Source of the DNA: Bacteroidales bacterium
GTDB lineage: Bacteria; Bacteroidota; Bacteroidia; Bacteroidales; UBA7960
Direction of reading: 5' to 3'
Assembly (NCBI GenBank): GCA_007128045.1
Contig: SKYG01000125.1
Location: 1-17,794, forward strand
DNA: 17,794 bases
The translations under genes and the position numbers were made by a program. Below the pieces are notes generated by a model. That model was given only the letters and a program-made list of their open reading frames with translations, was not told where the DNA came from and did not search any database. Below are positions 1 through 6,116 of the stretch, piece by piece (position 1 is the stretch's first letter; each line of letters opens with the position of its first letter).

Positions 1-139
1 CCTTAACAAAAGTGAATAAAGTAAGTGTATTTAATCAACTGAATAACAGTTAATTAAAACTATAAAAACAGTAAGAATGAGGGGTTTACGAAGGGTGTAA
101 AAGTTAAGCAAATTCGTTTTCTCACCCCGACAGATTAAG

Positions 140-180
140 AAAATGACCGCTGTAAATCAATTAATTACAGCGGTCATTTT
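140..180. terminator. Perfect 16-bp hairpin, probable bidirectional terminator
   Basis: The arms AAAATGACCGCTGTAA (140-155) and TTACAGCGGTCATTTT (165-180) are exact reverse complements around a 9-nt loop. The stem carries A-tracts on the left and T-tracts on the right, so either strand would give a GC-containing stem followed by a short U run, as expected for intrinsic terminators. No complete gene lies immediately to the left, so it would serve a gene ending outside or at the window edge. It could also be an isolated copy of a palindromic repeat; no second copy was noticed in this window. Confidence 0.6.
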
Positions 181-302
181 GTTTCCAATATCACTGATAT
201 GGCTTTTTTAAGCTATTTTTGACTTCATAATATGGAGGTAATTATTTGAGGCAGTCCTTCAACTAAAACATCCAACAAAAACATAAACACAACAGAAATT
301 AA

Positions 303-310
303 TAACTTTG
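303..310 (+). promoter_or_regulatory. -7-like box upstream of the Fic remnant
   Basis: TAACTTTG fits the Bacteroides -7 consensus TAnnTTTG and lies about 60 bases before the start codon of the broken Fic-like gene. No TTG is found 19-21 bases upstream, so only half of the promoter is visible. It may be a surviving part of the original promoter, or a chance match in AT-rich DNA. Confidence 0.3.
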
Positions 311-370
311 CCACGACTTCAAATAATATATTTCCCACAGCGTTAATGAATAAAAACAATACGTAACCCA

Positions 371-712
371 ATGGCAACACCCGGGCAAAAATTAGCTGAA
401 TCCCTAAAAAAACTGAAAGAACTATAGGATGGTGGAATTGAAGGCATTAAGGCTGGTGACCTTACACGGGTGCACCGTGAGAGACTTGTTGAAAATGGTT
501 TTATTCGTGAGGTGGTGAAAGGGTGGTATGTTGCTGTCCCTCCAAATGAACAGCCCGGCGACAGCACTTCGTGGTATGTTTCATTCTGGGGATTTTGTGC
601 GCGATATCTGAATGATCGCTACGGAGAAGATTATTGTATTTCTGCCGAACAATCCCTGTTGCTGCATACTGCCGAACAACAAGTGTTAAATTCATCGTAA
701 GAGTGTGGAATA
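371..712 (+). pseudogene. Fic-family protein, N-terminal remnant (broken)
   Basis: Reading from ATG 371 gives a start MATPGQKLAESL, then an in-frame TAG at 425-427, then an open stretch to 700 with segments such as LTRVHRERLVENGFI, VKGWYV, GDSTSWYVSFWGF and AEQSLLLHT. From memory of the family, these resemble the N-terminal winged-helix-like part that precedes the Fic (AMP-transferase) domain in many Bacteroidota Fic proteins. After LLLHT the match resumes one frame over (KFIVRV near 687-704), which points to a frameshift around 668-672. The catalytic Fic domain with its HPFxxGNG motif is absent, so the gene is broken three ways: a stop, a frameshift and the loss of most of its length. The downstream open part (from about 430) could in principle start internally, but a functional protein is unlikely. 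Confidence 0.6.
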
Positions 713-783
713 TCATTTCCGCATTTCGGACAACTTCCGGGTTGATCCTGTTTATTCATATCCTTTTGTGACGTGCTCGTCAT
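631..783 (-). CDS. Possible Cys-rich mini-protein (metal-binding-like)
   Basis: A 50-codon frame runs from ATG at 783 to TAA at 631. Its middle reads QDQPGSCPKCGNDIP (residues 12-26), followed by more cysteines (35, 36, 40, 45). The PGxCPKCG string resembles the second half of the heavy-metal-binding domain found at the front of copper P-type ATPases and related proteins. The expected first half (CPMHP) is not in frame. A 12-codon frame just upstream (829-791) has a related-looking FIAPxKP stretch after a shift, so this could be a decayed metal-binding gene that followed the SHOCT gene. The last third lies antisense to the Fic remnant, so some of its cysteines may be fortuitous. It could equally be spurious. 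Confidence 0.25.
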   Translation of the reverse strand: MTSTSQKDMNKQDQPGSCPKCGNDIPHSYDEFNTCCSAVCSNRDCSAEIQ

Positions 784-843
784 GTGGGTTTCATGGGGCA
801 ATAAATTTGTTATGCTCTTTGTTTTCCATTTCGAACAGTTTTA

Positions 844-1071
844 TTAAACCCTGAGGTCCCTTTTTTTTATTTCGTATTCCTCTTTGTTAATTTCGCCCCG
901 GGCGTAACGTTCCTTTAAAGCCTCAAGGGCAGTTTTACCAGAATGTAGGTTAGAACTTCTATTTGTATTCATCGATTTTACTACCACCCAAACAACAGCA
1001 ACAACAATGATGAGGCCGACAATCCACCACCAACCCATTCCCCATCCGTGTCCTTCAACCCCATTCATCAT
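844..1071 (-). CDS. SHOCT-domain small membrane protein
   Basis: This is a 75-residue protein. It has a Gly/Trp-rich N-terminus, one hydrophobic membrane segment at about residues 12-33, a short polar linker, and a C-terminal SHOCT motif (about 47-73) with ALEALKERYARGEINKEEY, which is the usual form. SHOCT modules are short C-terminal helices, thought to mediate oligomerisation; the exact role is unknown. The start is supported by a strong Shine-Dalgarno AAAGGAGA (1077-1084) placed 6 nt before the first of two ATGs. It lies 26 bp downstream of the DUF302 gene on the same strand, so the two are probably co-transcribed. SHOCT and DUF302 genes often sit together near metal-handling genes, but no intact metal transporter is in the window. 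Confidence 0.85.
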   Translation of the reverse strand: MMNGVEGHGWGMGWWWIVGLIIVVAVVWVVVKSMNTNRSSNLHSGKTALEALKERYARGEINKEEYEIKKRDLRV

Positions 1072-1076
1072 AATAA

Positions 1077-1084
1077 TCTCCTTT
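1077..1084 (-). promoter_or_regulatory. Strong Shine-Dalgarno before the SHOCT gene
   Basis: On the minus strand AAAGGAGA precedes the tandem ATGATG start with 6 nt between GGAG and the first ATG. Most other genes in this window have no recognisable Shine-Dalgarno, as is usual in Bacteroidota, so this site is conspicuous. Confidence 0.6.
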
Positions 1085-1097
1085 CTGTTTAATAAAT

Positions 1098-1484
1098 TTA
1101 AAGCGATGCGATTACCCGCTCAAGTTTTGCCTTAATTTCGCCGGCAATACTTGCAAGTTTCTCATTGTCAACTGCCATCATGGAGGCAGCAGGGTCAACG
1201 GCTGCCACTTCTACCTGGTTTTCACCGGTTTCCTGCAGGATGACATTGCAGGGGAGCATGGTGCCAATCTTATCTTCCTGTTGAAGCGCTTTATGTGCAC
1301 TATCCGGGTTACATGCACCCAGTATTTTGTATTTTCTGAAATCAACACCCAGTTTTTCATGTAACTTATGTTGTATATCAATTTCGGAAAGCACCCCAAA
1401 ACCTTCTTTTTTTAATGCTTCAGTTACCAGCTCTATCGCTTGGTCAAAATTTGCTGTAATTGTTTTATTTATGTAATATTTCAT
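1098..1484 (-). CDS. DUF302 family protein
   Basis: This 128-residue protein covers the DUF302 fold. The conserved features are visible: an N-terminal strand-helix with FDQAIELVTEALKKEGFGV (about 14-32), the central LGACNPDSAHKAL (about 55-67), then GTMLPCNVIL (about 74-83), a hydrophobic strand, and a C-terminal helix. The LPC cysteine and the NP motif are typical of the family. The function is not established. There is no signal peptide, so it is probably cytoplasmic. It is first in a minus-strand pair with the SHOCT gene. The start codon is preceded by three ATTCAGAC octamers and an A/T-rich spacer (see the repeat at 1497-1520), and a promoter-like pair sits at 1769-1799. Confidence 0.9.
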   Translation of the reverse strand: MKYYINKTITANFDQAIELVTEALKKEGFGVLSEIDIQHKLHEKLGVDFRKYKILGACNPDSAHKALQQEDKIGTMLPCNVILQETGENQVEVAAVDPAASMMAVDNEKLASIAGEIKAKLERVIASL

Positions 1485-1496
1485 ATATTTAAAATT

Positions 1497-1520
1497 GTCT
1501 GAATGTCTGAATGTCTGAAT
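1497..1520 (-). repeat. Octamer ATTCAGAC x3 in the DUF302 leader
   Basis: On the plus strand GTCTGAAT occurs three times without interruption (1497, 1505, 1513). On the coding strand of the DUF302 gene this reads ATTCAGAC x3, ending 12 nt before its ATG. The core TTCAGAC is the same as in the tracts at 1680-1735 and before coaE, and the bases between the array and the ATG (CAATTTTAAATAT) resemble those before coaE. Confidence 0.9.
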
Positions 1521-1611
1521 GTCGAAAAACTGAGCGAAGCGATGTCCCGAACACTTCGTGAGCTCGGCGAAGCCAATCCATGTGTCAACATTTTCGTGGG
1601 TGAGAACGAAA

Positions 1612-1660
1612 AGTGAAAAGTGAACTATGAATTATGAACAATGAACAATGAACGGTTGAA
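1612..1660. repeat. Degenerate TGAAC-type short repeats
   Basis: A run of imperfect 7-mers built on TGAAC (AAGTGAAC, ATGAACA, ATGAACA, TTGAAC) fills this part of the spacer between the DUF302 gene and tatA. It differs from the TTCAGAC octamers that flank it. No coding potential is seen. It may be an older, decayed array. Confidence 0.6.
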
Positions 1661-1679
1661 CGGTAAGCTCAGAGTGACC

Positions 1680-1769
1680 TTCAGACCTTCAGACTTTCAG
1701 ACTTTAAGACTTTCAGACTTTCAGACTTTCAGACCTTCGACTTTTGACTTTTGACTTTTGACTTTTGAC
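1680..1769 (+). repeat. Tandem array: TTCAGACT octamers then GACTTTT heptamers
   Basis: Seven consecutive 8-bp units (1680-1735) read TTCAGACC, TTCAGACT, TTCAGACT, TTAAGACT, TTCAGACT, TTCAGACT, TTCAGACC. After TTC come four 7-bp GACTTTT units and a final GAC (1739-1769). The array is followed by AAATATAAAACAA and an ATG at 1783 that opens only 15 codons. It lies in a 393-base stretch with no gene (1485-1877), between the divergent DUF302 gene and tatA. Spacer and tail resemble the leader of coaE, so it may be a displaced leader module. The regular unit without unique spacers rules out CRISPR. Confidence 0.9.
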
Positions 1770-1799
1770 AAATATAAAACAAATGTCTAGCTTTTCCAA
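1769..1799 (-). promoter_or_regulatory. Predicted promoter for the DUF302-SHOCT pair
   Basis: On the minus strand a TTG (complement of 1797-1799) is followed after 20 bases by TATATTTG (complement of 1769-1776), which fits the Bacteroides -33 / -7 pattern. A transcript from here would start near 1762 and carry the whole repeat tract as a leader of about 280 nt before the DUF302 start at 1484. The local A/T richness makes a chance match possible. Confidence 0.4.
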
Positions 1800-1825
1800 C
1801 GAAATTCATATTGCTTTTCATGTCT

Positions 1826-1857
1826 TTTGAATAAATCTCTTTTAATTCGTATTTTTG
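1826..1857 (+). promoter_or_regulatory. Predicted tatA promoter
   Basis: TTTG (1826-1829), a 20-base spacer, and TATTTTTG (1850-1857) match the Bacteroides -33 / -7 consensus (TTTG, N19-21, TAnnTTTG) closely. Transcription would begin about 7 bases downstream, leaving a leader of roughly 15 nt before ATG 1878. This also argues that the in-frame TTG at 1827 is not the translation start. Confidence 0.65.
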
Positions 1858-1877
1858 CGTTTCGAATTGTATTTCCT

Positions 1878-2633
1878 ATGGAAGGCATGTTGTTTCTTTT
1901 CGGTATAAGTGGTGGTGAGATATTGGTCATCATGCTGTTGGTATTGCTGTTGTTTGGTCCTTCAAAGATCCCGGAAATTGCCAGGATGCTTGGGCGTGGC
2001 ATCAACGAAGTGAAGAAGGTGCAGCGTGAGATCAATACAGAGATTCAGCGCTACTCTGCCGATGTGGAGAAGGAGGCCCAAAAAATAAAATCCGATATTC
2101 AGGATCTGAAAAAAACAATTGAGGAAACCAACGACAATGTTGCTTCCGGTGATGGTGCTGAGAAGGTTGATAACCTGAAGGGAGACGATATCAAAGGAGA
2201 TGCATCAAAAGAAGGCAAGGCTAAGGAGTCTGGTGACAGTGATAAACATGCCGGAACTGATATGGAAGCTGGCAGTCCTTATGAATATGATTACGATCAA
2301 TATGGGCTTGAAGACCCATATGGAACAACCTTCGGCAAGACTGATAAAACCACAAGTGAGGAAATTAAAAAGGACTCCCGTTCACCGGAATCGACCACAT
2401 CGTCAAACCCGGAATTACCTGCTGACGAGGCTCTGACCCCTGGCGATTACGGCGAAGATCATGGTGCAGGGAGTGGCAAGAAGCTGGAAGATAGTCCCGG
2501 CACTATACAAAAGGATGCTACAAAGAAGGAGGGGAAAGAGCCGGGAGATAAGAAGCAGGATGGCAGGAAGCAACAAAGTCCGAAGCCCCGAAAAAAGAAG
2601 ACAGCCAAAAATCCCGGCGGCGACAATTTATGA
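1878..2633 (+). CDS. tatA: Twin-arginine translocase subunit TatA, long-tailed
   Basis: TatA forms the membrane pore or patch of the Tat pathway, which exports folded proteins. The 251-residue product starts with a short periplasmic end and one membrane helix (about 5-25), then the hinge FGPSKIPEI (26-34) and an amphipathic helix with LGRGINEVKK (38-47), all typical of TatA/TatB. A charged coiled-coil-like helix continues to about residue 90. The remaining 160 residues are low-complexity: acidic and Ser/Gly-rich, with a Tyr/Asp cluster (YEYDYDQYG), ending in a basic Lys/Arg patch. Bacterial TatA is normally much shorter (around 90 residues in E. coli). ATG 1878 is chosen because the upstream frame overlaps the promoter. 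ATG 1887 is an alternative. No tatC is in the window. TatB cannot be excluded. Confidence 0.85.
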   Translation: MEGMLFLFGISGGEILVIMLLVLLLFGPSKIPEIARMLGRGINEVKKVQREINTEIQRYSADVEKEAQKIKSDIQDLKKTIEETNDNVASGDGAEKVDNLKGDDIKGDASKEGKAKESGDSDKHAGTDMEAGSPYEYDYDQYGLEDPYGTTFGKTDKTTSEEIKKDSRSPESTTSSNPELPADEALTPGDYGEDHGAGSGKKLEDSPGTIQKDATKKEGKEPGDKKQDGRKQQSPKPRKKKTAKNPGGDNL

Positions 2634-2691
2634 GGCCATCGGGCGTTATATACCAGGAAATTCATTTAGGAAGGAGAAACAGCTTATTTTG

Positions 2692-4749
2692 ATGATGCAT
2701 TTTAGTTTCAGGTACTATTTCCTCTTGCTGATCATATTTTTTATTTTCGACACGCCGGAATTGGTGGCGCAGAACCGTCGTGTTGTGCGGGCAGATCAGG
2801 CCTTCGAGCTCAAGCAGTATAGTGAGGCTCTGGGGATGTACCGCAGGGCATACAACAGGGTTCGCCGGAAAGACCGTAATGAAGGAAACAGGGTGGCTTA
2901 TCGTGCTGCCCTTTGTTACCGGTACCTTAATGATCACCGGAGTGCTGAATCGTGGTTCCGCAGGGTGGTGCGTTCCAACTACCCTGATTCTTTAGCGATA
3001 CTATATTTTGCTGAGTCACTGATGCATAACGGAAAGTTCGACGAGGCACTTGTGCAATTTCAGCGTTATAATGAATTGGCGCCTGACGACTGGCGCGGAC
3101 AATATGGCATAGAGTCAATAGCTGCTGCAAAAGAGCTGAATGCATCGCCAACGCCCTACGAAGTGGAAACGATGCGATTGTTTAACTCACGTGAGGATGA
3201 CCTCACCCCTGTGTTTGGCGATCATCGTGCTTCAAGCCTGATTTTTGCCTCATCGCGTGATGATGCTGTGGGAAGGGATGCTGATCCATGGACCGGAAAC
3301 AAGCACACCTCGTTTTTTATTGTCTATCAAGACCGTGCAGGAAATTGGAGCAGGCCTGCACTCCTGGATGAAGGCCCTGTAAATACAGAGTACAATGAAG
3401 GGGCTGCATCATTGAATGCCAGCGCCACCAGGATGTATTTTACCCGCTGCCTGCGCAGTCCTGATGTGGATATGGGATGCCGCATCTTCGTTGCTGAACG
3501 TGATGGCGCAAGGTGGAACAACCCCAGGGAAATCCCTTTGGTTACCGATAGCGCTGTAACCGTTGGTCACCCGGCGATCAGTTCCGACGAGCTTGAGTTA
3601 TATTTCGTGTCCGATATGCCCGGTGGTCAGGGAGAAACGGATATATGGGTGGTAAGACGACGTGCCCCTGGTGACAGTTTTGGAGAACCGGAAAATCTCG
3701 GCCCGGAGATCAACACACCCGGCAATGAGATGTTTCCCTATGTCAGGGAAGATGGTTCCCTGTTTTTTGCCTCTGATGGACATCCTGGTCTTGGGGGCCT
3801 GGATATTTTTATGAGCCAGCCAAAACCAGGCGGGTGGACTGAACCGGAAAATCTTGGAGTCCCTATCAACAGCACCGGCGACGATTTTGGAATCGTGTTT
3901 TACCCTGGCAGGGAGCAGGGTTTCTTATCGTCTAACAGGCCCGGAAGCAGAGGATATGATATATATTCCTTTTACCTGGCTCCTTTCCTGTTTACCATCA
4001 AGGGAGTTGTCGTTGATGAATTAAATGACTGGCCGATACGGGGAGCCGACATACAGTTGATTGGCTCCGATGGCAGCTTCATTCAGGTCGAAACCGATCA
4101 ACGAGGTGAGTTCTTTTTTGGTCAGGATGTCGTCATGGAGAATACGGATTACGACCTGCTGGTGAGCAGAGAAAGATACTTCTCTACCCGCGGCCAACAG
4201 TCAACCCGTGGTGCTGAGCGTAGTCAAGACTATGAGGTGAACTTTAAGCTGGCACCCATCCCTGACAGGGCGATTCCCCTGCCGGAGATTCTTTACGAAT
4301 TTGCAAGCTGGGAATTGTTGCCGCAGTTTAAAGATTCTCTTGATGGTCTGGTGCAAACCCTGAAGGATAACCCCACCATTGTCATTGAGTTAGCCAGTCA
4401 TACCGATAGCCGCGGAACGGATCAGATCAATGATACCCTGTCACAGAGAAGGGCTCAGACAGTGGTAGACTTTCTGATTGCCGAAGGTATTGAACCCGAA
4501 CGACTGCACGCCAGAGGGTATGGCAAAAGGGTGCCCAGAACCATCGAAAGGGATATTGAACGGGAAGGCTTCCAGTTCAGTGCCGGTACCGTGTTAAATG
4601 AAGCCTATATCGATGGCTTGCCAACAGAAGAGCACCAGGATGCCGCACACCAGCTGAACAGACGAACAGAGTTCAGAGTACTGAGCGACGACTTCAGACC
4701 TGCCGAACCCACTGAACCCACTGGCCCCAGCCCCCCCGGAAACCAATAA
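2692..4749 (+). CDS. porE: PorE-like T9SS outer-membrane/peptidoglycan protein (TPR-propeller-OmpA)
   Basis: The 685-residue protein has a signal peptide (cleavage likely after VA at about 26), TPR-like helical repeats (about 30-155), a PD40/WD40-like beta-propeller (about 160-430, with repeats such as LYFVSDMPGG and LFFASDGHPG), a carboxypeptidase-regulatory-like beta domain (about 434-520) and a C-terminal OmpA peptidoglycan-binding domain (about 530-670, with SHTDSRG and LSQRRAQTVVDFL). This order matches PorE of Porphyromonas gingivalis, which ties the type IX secretion machine to peptidoglycan. PorE there is described as a lipoprotein; here no lipobox Cys is seen near the cleavage site. 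Other Bacteroidota OmpA/PD40 proteins share the layout, so a paralogue is possible. PorQ elsewhere in the window supports a T9SS. Start ATG 2692 gives the signal peptide; the gene follows tatA by 58 bp. Confidence 0.75.
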   Translation: MMHFSFRYYFLLLIIFFIFDTPELVAQNRRVVRADQAFELKQYSEALGMYRRAYNRVRRKDRNEGNRVAYRAALCYRYLNDHRSAESWFRRVVRSNYPDSLAILYFAESLMHNGKFDEALVQFQRYNELAPDDWRGQYGIESIAAAKELNASPTPYEVETMRLFNSREDDLTPVFGDHRASSLIFASSRDDAVGRDADPWTGNKHTSFFIVYQDRAGNWSRPALLDEGPVNTEYNEGAASLNASATRMYFTRCLRSPDVDMGCRIFVAERDGARWNNPREIPLVTDSAVTVGHPAISSDELELYFVSDMPGGQGETDIWVVRRRAPGDSFGEPENLGPEINTPGNEMFPYVREDGSLFFASDGHPGLGGLDIFMSQPKPGGWTEPENLGVPINSTGDDFGIVFYPGREQGFLSSNRPGSRGYDIYSFYLAPFLFTIKGVVVDELNDWPIRGADIQLIGSDGSFIQVETDQRGEFFFGQDVVMENTDYDLLVSRERYFSTRGQQSTRGAERSQDYEVNFKLAPIPDRAIPLPEILYEFASWELLPQFKDSLDGLVQTLKDNPTIVIELASHTDSRGTDQINDTLSQRRAQTVVDFLIAEGIEPERLHARGYGKRVPRTIERDIEREGFQFSAGTVLNEAYIDGLPTEEHQDAAHQLNRRTEFRVLSDDFRPAEPTEPTGPSPPGNQ

Positions 4750-4760
4750 CCATAAACTTC

Positions 4761-4808
4761 TCAACTCCTCAACTCCTCAACTCCTCAACGCCTCAACTCC
4801 TAAACCTC
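4761..4808 (+). repeat. Octamer TCAACTCC x5 in the purM leader
   Basis: Five uninterrupted units, TCAACTCC three times, TCAACGCC, TCAACTCC (4761-4800), are followed by a degenerate TAAACCTC (4801-4808). The last intact unit ends 14 nt before the purM ATG at 4815. The unit sequence differs from the TTCAGAC type but has the same 8-bp length, pyrimidine bias on the coding strand, and position. Confidence 0.9.
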
Positions 4809-4814
4809 CCCAAT

Positions 4815-5993
4815 ATGTCAGACCCTAACTCATTATACAGTCAGCGCGGTGTGTCGGCCTCAAAGGAGGATGTGCACCAGGCTGTAAAAGGTCTTGACAA
4901 AGGTTTGTTCCCAAAGTCATTTTGTAAGGTCGTTCCTGATTATTTGGGAGGTAACCCGTCGTATTGCAACCTGATGCATGCCGATGGTGCAGGGACAAAA
5001 TCATCATTGGCATATATATACTGGAAGGAGACCGGCGATCTTTCTGTATGGAAAGGTATTGCACAGGATGCTATTGTTATGAACCTCGATGATCTGTTGT
5101 GTGCCGGTGTTAGTGAACATATTCTGGTATCTTCGACCATCGGGCGGAATAAAAAACGTATTCCCGGCGAGGTCATTGCTGCAATTATTCATGGGACTGA
5201 GGAGTTTCTGGAGTCTATGCGCAGGTTTGGCATAAATATGCAACTGACGGGAGGAGAAACCGCTGATGTGGGCGACCTGGTACAAACTGTGATCGTTGAC
5301 TCTACCGTCACAGCAAGAATTCCCCGCTCAGAGGTTATTACCAATGAAGGCATATCACCAGGAAACCTCATTGTAGGCCTGGCCTCTTTTGGGCAAACTA
5401 TGTATGAAGACACGTATAACGGTGGGATGGGTAGCAACGGACTAACATCTGCCAGGCATGATGTGTTTTCGAAGGTATACGCGAAAAAATATCCGGAAAG
5501 CTTTGATGCTTCCATGGAAAGCCACCTGGCATATACCGGAGAGATGTTATTGACCCAGCCTGTTGAGCATACATCGCTGGATGCTGGAAAGCTGGTGTTA
5601 TCGCCAACACGTACCTACGCCCCTGTTGTAAAGAAGCTGTTTGATGCCGGAATGAAAAAATATATCCATGGGATGATCCATTGCAGTGGCGGTGGCCAGA
5701 CCAAGGTGCTTCACTTTGTAGATAATATACATGTGGTTAAGGATAACCTCTTTGATATACCACCTCTCTTTCAGATGATCAGCAAGCAATCGGGTGCCTC
5801 CTGGAAAGAAATGTATCAGGTGTTCAATATGGGACACCGAATGGAACTCTATGTCGATGAATCTATTGCACAGGATATCATCGACATATGTGCTGAATTT
5901 CAGCTCGACGCGCGTGTCGTAGGCCGTTGCGAAGCAGCTGGTGATAAACAACTTTCCATCAAAACCTCCCAAGGTACTTTCTCCTATCATTAA
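4815..5993 (+). CDS. purM: AIR synthase (phosphoribosylformylglycinamidine cyclo-ligase), PurM family
   Basis: PurM makes 5-aminoimidazole ribonucleotide from FGAM with ATP, the fifth step of purine synthesis, in the cytoplasm. The 392-residue protein has the N-terminal ATP-binding PurM/AIRS half with HADGAGTKSS (DGAGTK at 57-62), the conserved TGGETADVGD (GGETAD at 146-151), a central glycine-rich stretch, and a C-terminal AIRS half with GMIHCSGGGQTK and FNMGHRME. It is longer than the E. coli enzyme (about 345) and fits the longer form that serves as PurM in Bacteroidota. The next genes are prfA and pyrF, an order common in the phylum. The start codon lies just after the octamer array. It could be annotated merely as AIR-synthase-related, but no other purM is seen. 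Confidence 0.88.
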   Translation: MSDPNSLYSQRGVSASKEDVHQAVKGLDKGLFPKSFCKVVPDYLGGNPSYCNLMHADGAGTKSSLAYIYWKETGDLSVWKGIAQDAIVMNLDDLLCAGVSEHILVSSTIGRNKKRIPGEVIAAIIHGTEEFLESMRRFGINMQLTGGETADVGDLVQTVIVDSTVTARIPRSEVITNEGISPGNLIVGLASFGQTMYEDTYNGGMGSNGLTSARHDVFSKVYAKKYPESFDASMESHLAYTGEMLLTQPVEHTSLDAGKLVLSPTRTYAPVVKKLFDAGMKKYIHGMIHCSGGGQTKVLHFVDNIHVVKDNLFDIPPLFQMISKQSGASWKEMYQVFNMGHRMELYVDESIAQDIIDICAEFQLDARVVGRCEAAGDKQLSIKTSQGTFSYH

Positions 5994-6057
5994 CCCTTGG
6001 TGCCTTGTCAACGCTATTTTTAGCCGGTACAATAACATTGATACGACACTTGTCAGG

Positions 6058-6090
6058 TTGTCGGTAACAGTCCTATTTTTTGTATCTTTG
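6058..6090 (+). promoter_or_regulatory. Predicted prfA promoter
   Basis: TATCTTTG (6083-6090) is a full match to TAnnTTTG and lies 26 bases before the prfA ATG. A TTG at 6058-6060 could be the -33 element, though the 22-base spacer is slightly long. This suggests prfA-pyrF can be transcribed separately from purM, from which it is separated by 123 bp. Confidence 0.55.
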
Positions 6091-6116
6091 CATACTTAAA
6101 AAAAACGGATTCACCC

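Larger units (their letters stand above)
1..370. other. Gene-poor left edge of the window
   Basis: No convincing gene lies in these 370 bases. Stop codons break all frames, and no tRNA-like or rRNA-like segment is seen. On the plus strand one frame stays open from the window edge to a TAA at 49-51, which could be the last codons of a gene outside the window but cannot be supported. The stretch holds the hairpin at 140-180 and a -7-like box at 303-310, both listed separately; the rest is AT-rich with no structure I can interpret. Confidence 0.6.

Noticed and set aside
425..427. TAG in the Fic-like frame as a recoded codon
   Set aside because: A normal RF1 gene (prfA, reads UAG) is present, the helicase gene ends in TAG, and the same frame also has a frameshift and lacks its main domain, so decay is the simpler reading.
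1..1500. A new defence system around the Fic remnant
   Set aside because: The Fic gene is broken, and its neighbours are SHOCT and DUF302 genes with no link to known defence modules.
1497..1769. Tandem repeats as a CRISPR array
   Set aside because: Units are 7-8 bp and directly adjacent, with no unique spacers and no cas genes.
1827..1877. TTG 1827 as the tatA start
   Set aside because: It coincides with the predicted -33 box and the added residues would precede the normal TatA N-terminus.
5189..6038. Long minus-strand frames opposite purM (108 and 146 codons)
   Set aside because: Shadow frames of a conserved gene; no domain, promoter or ribosome-binding support.
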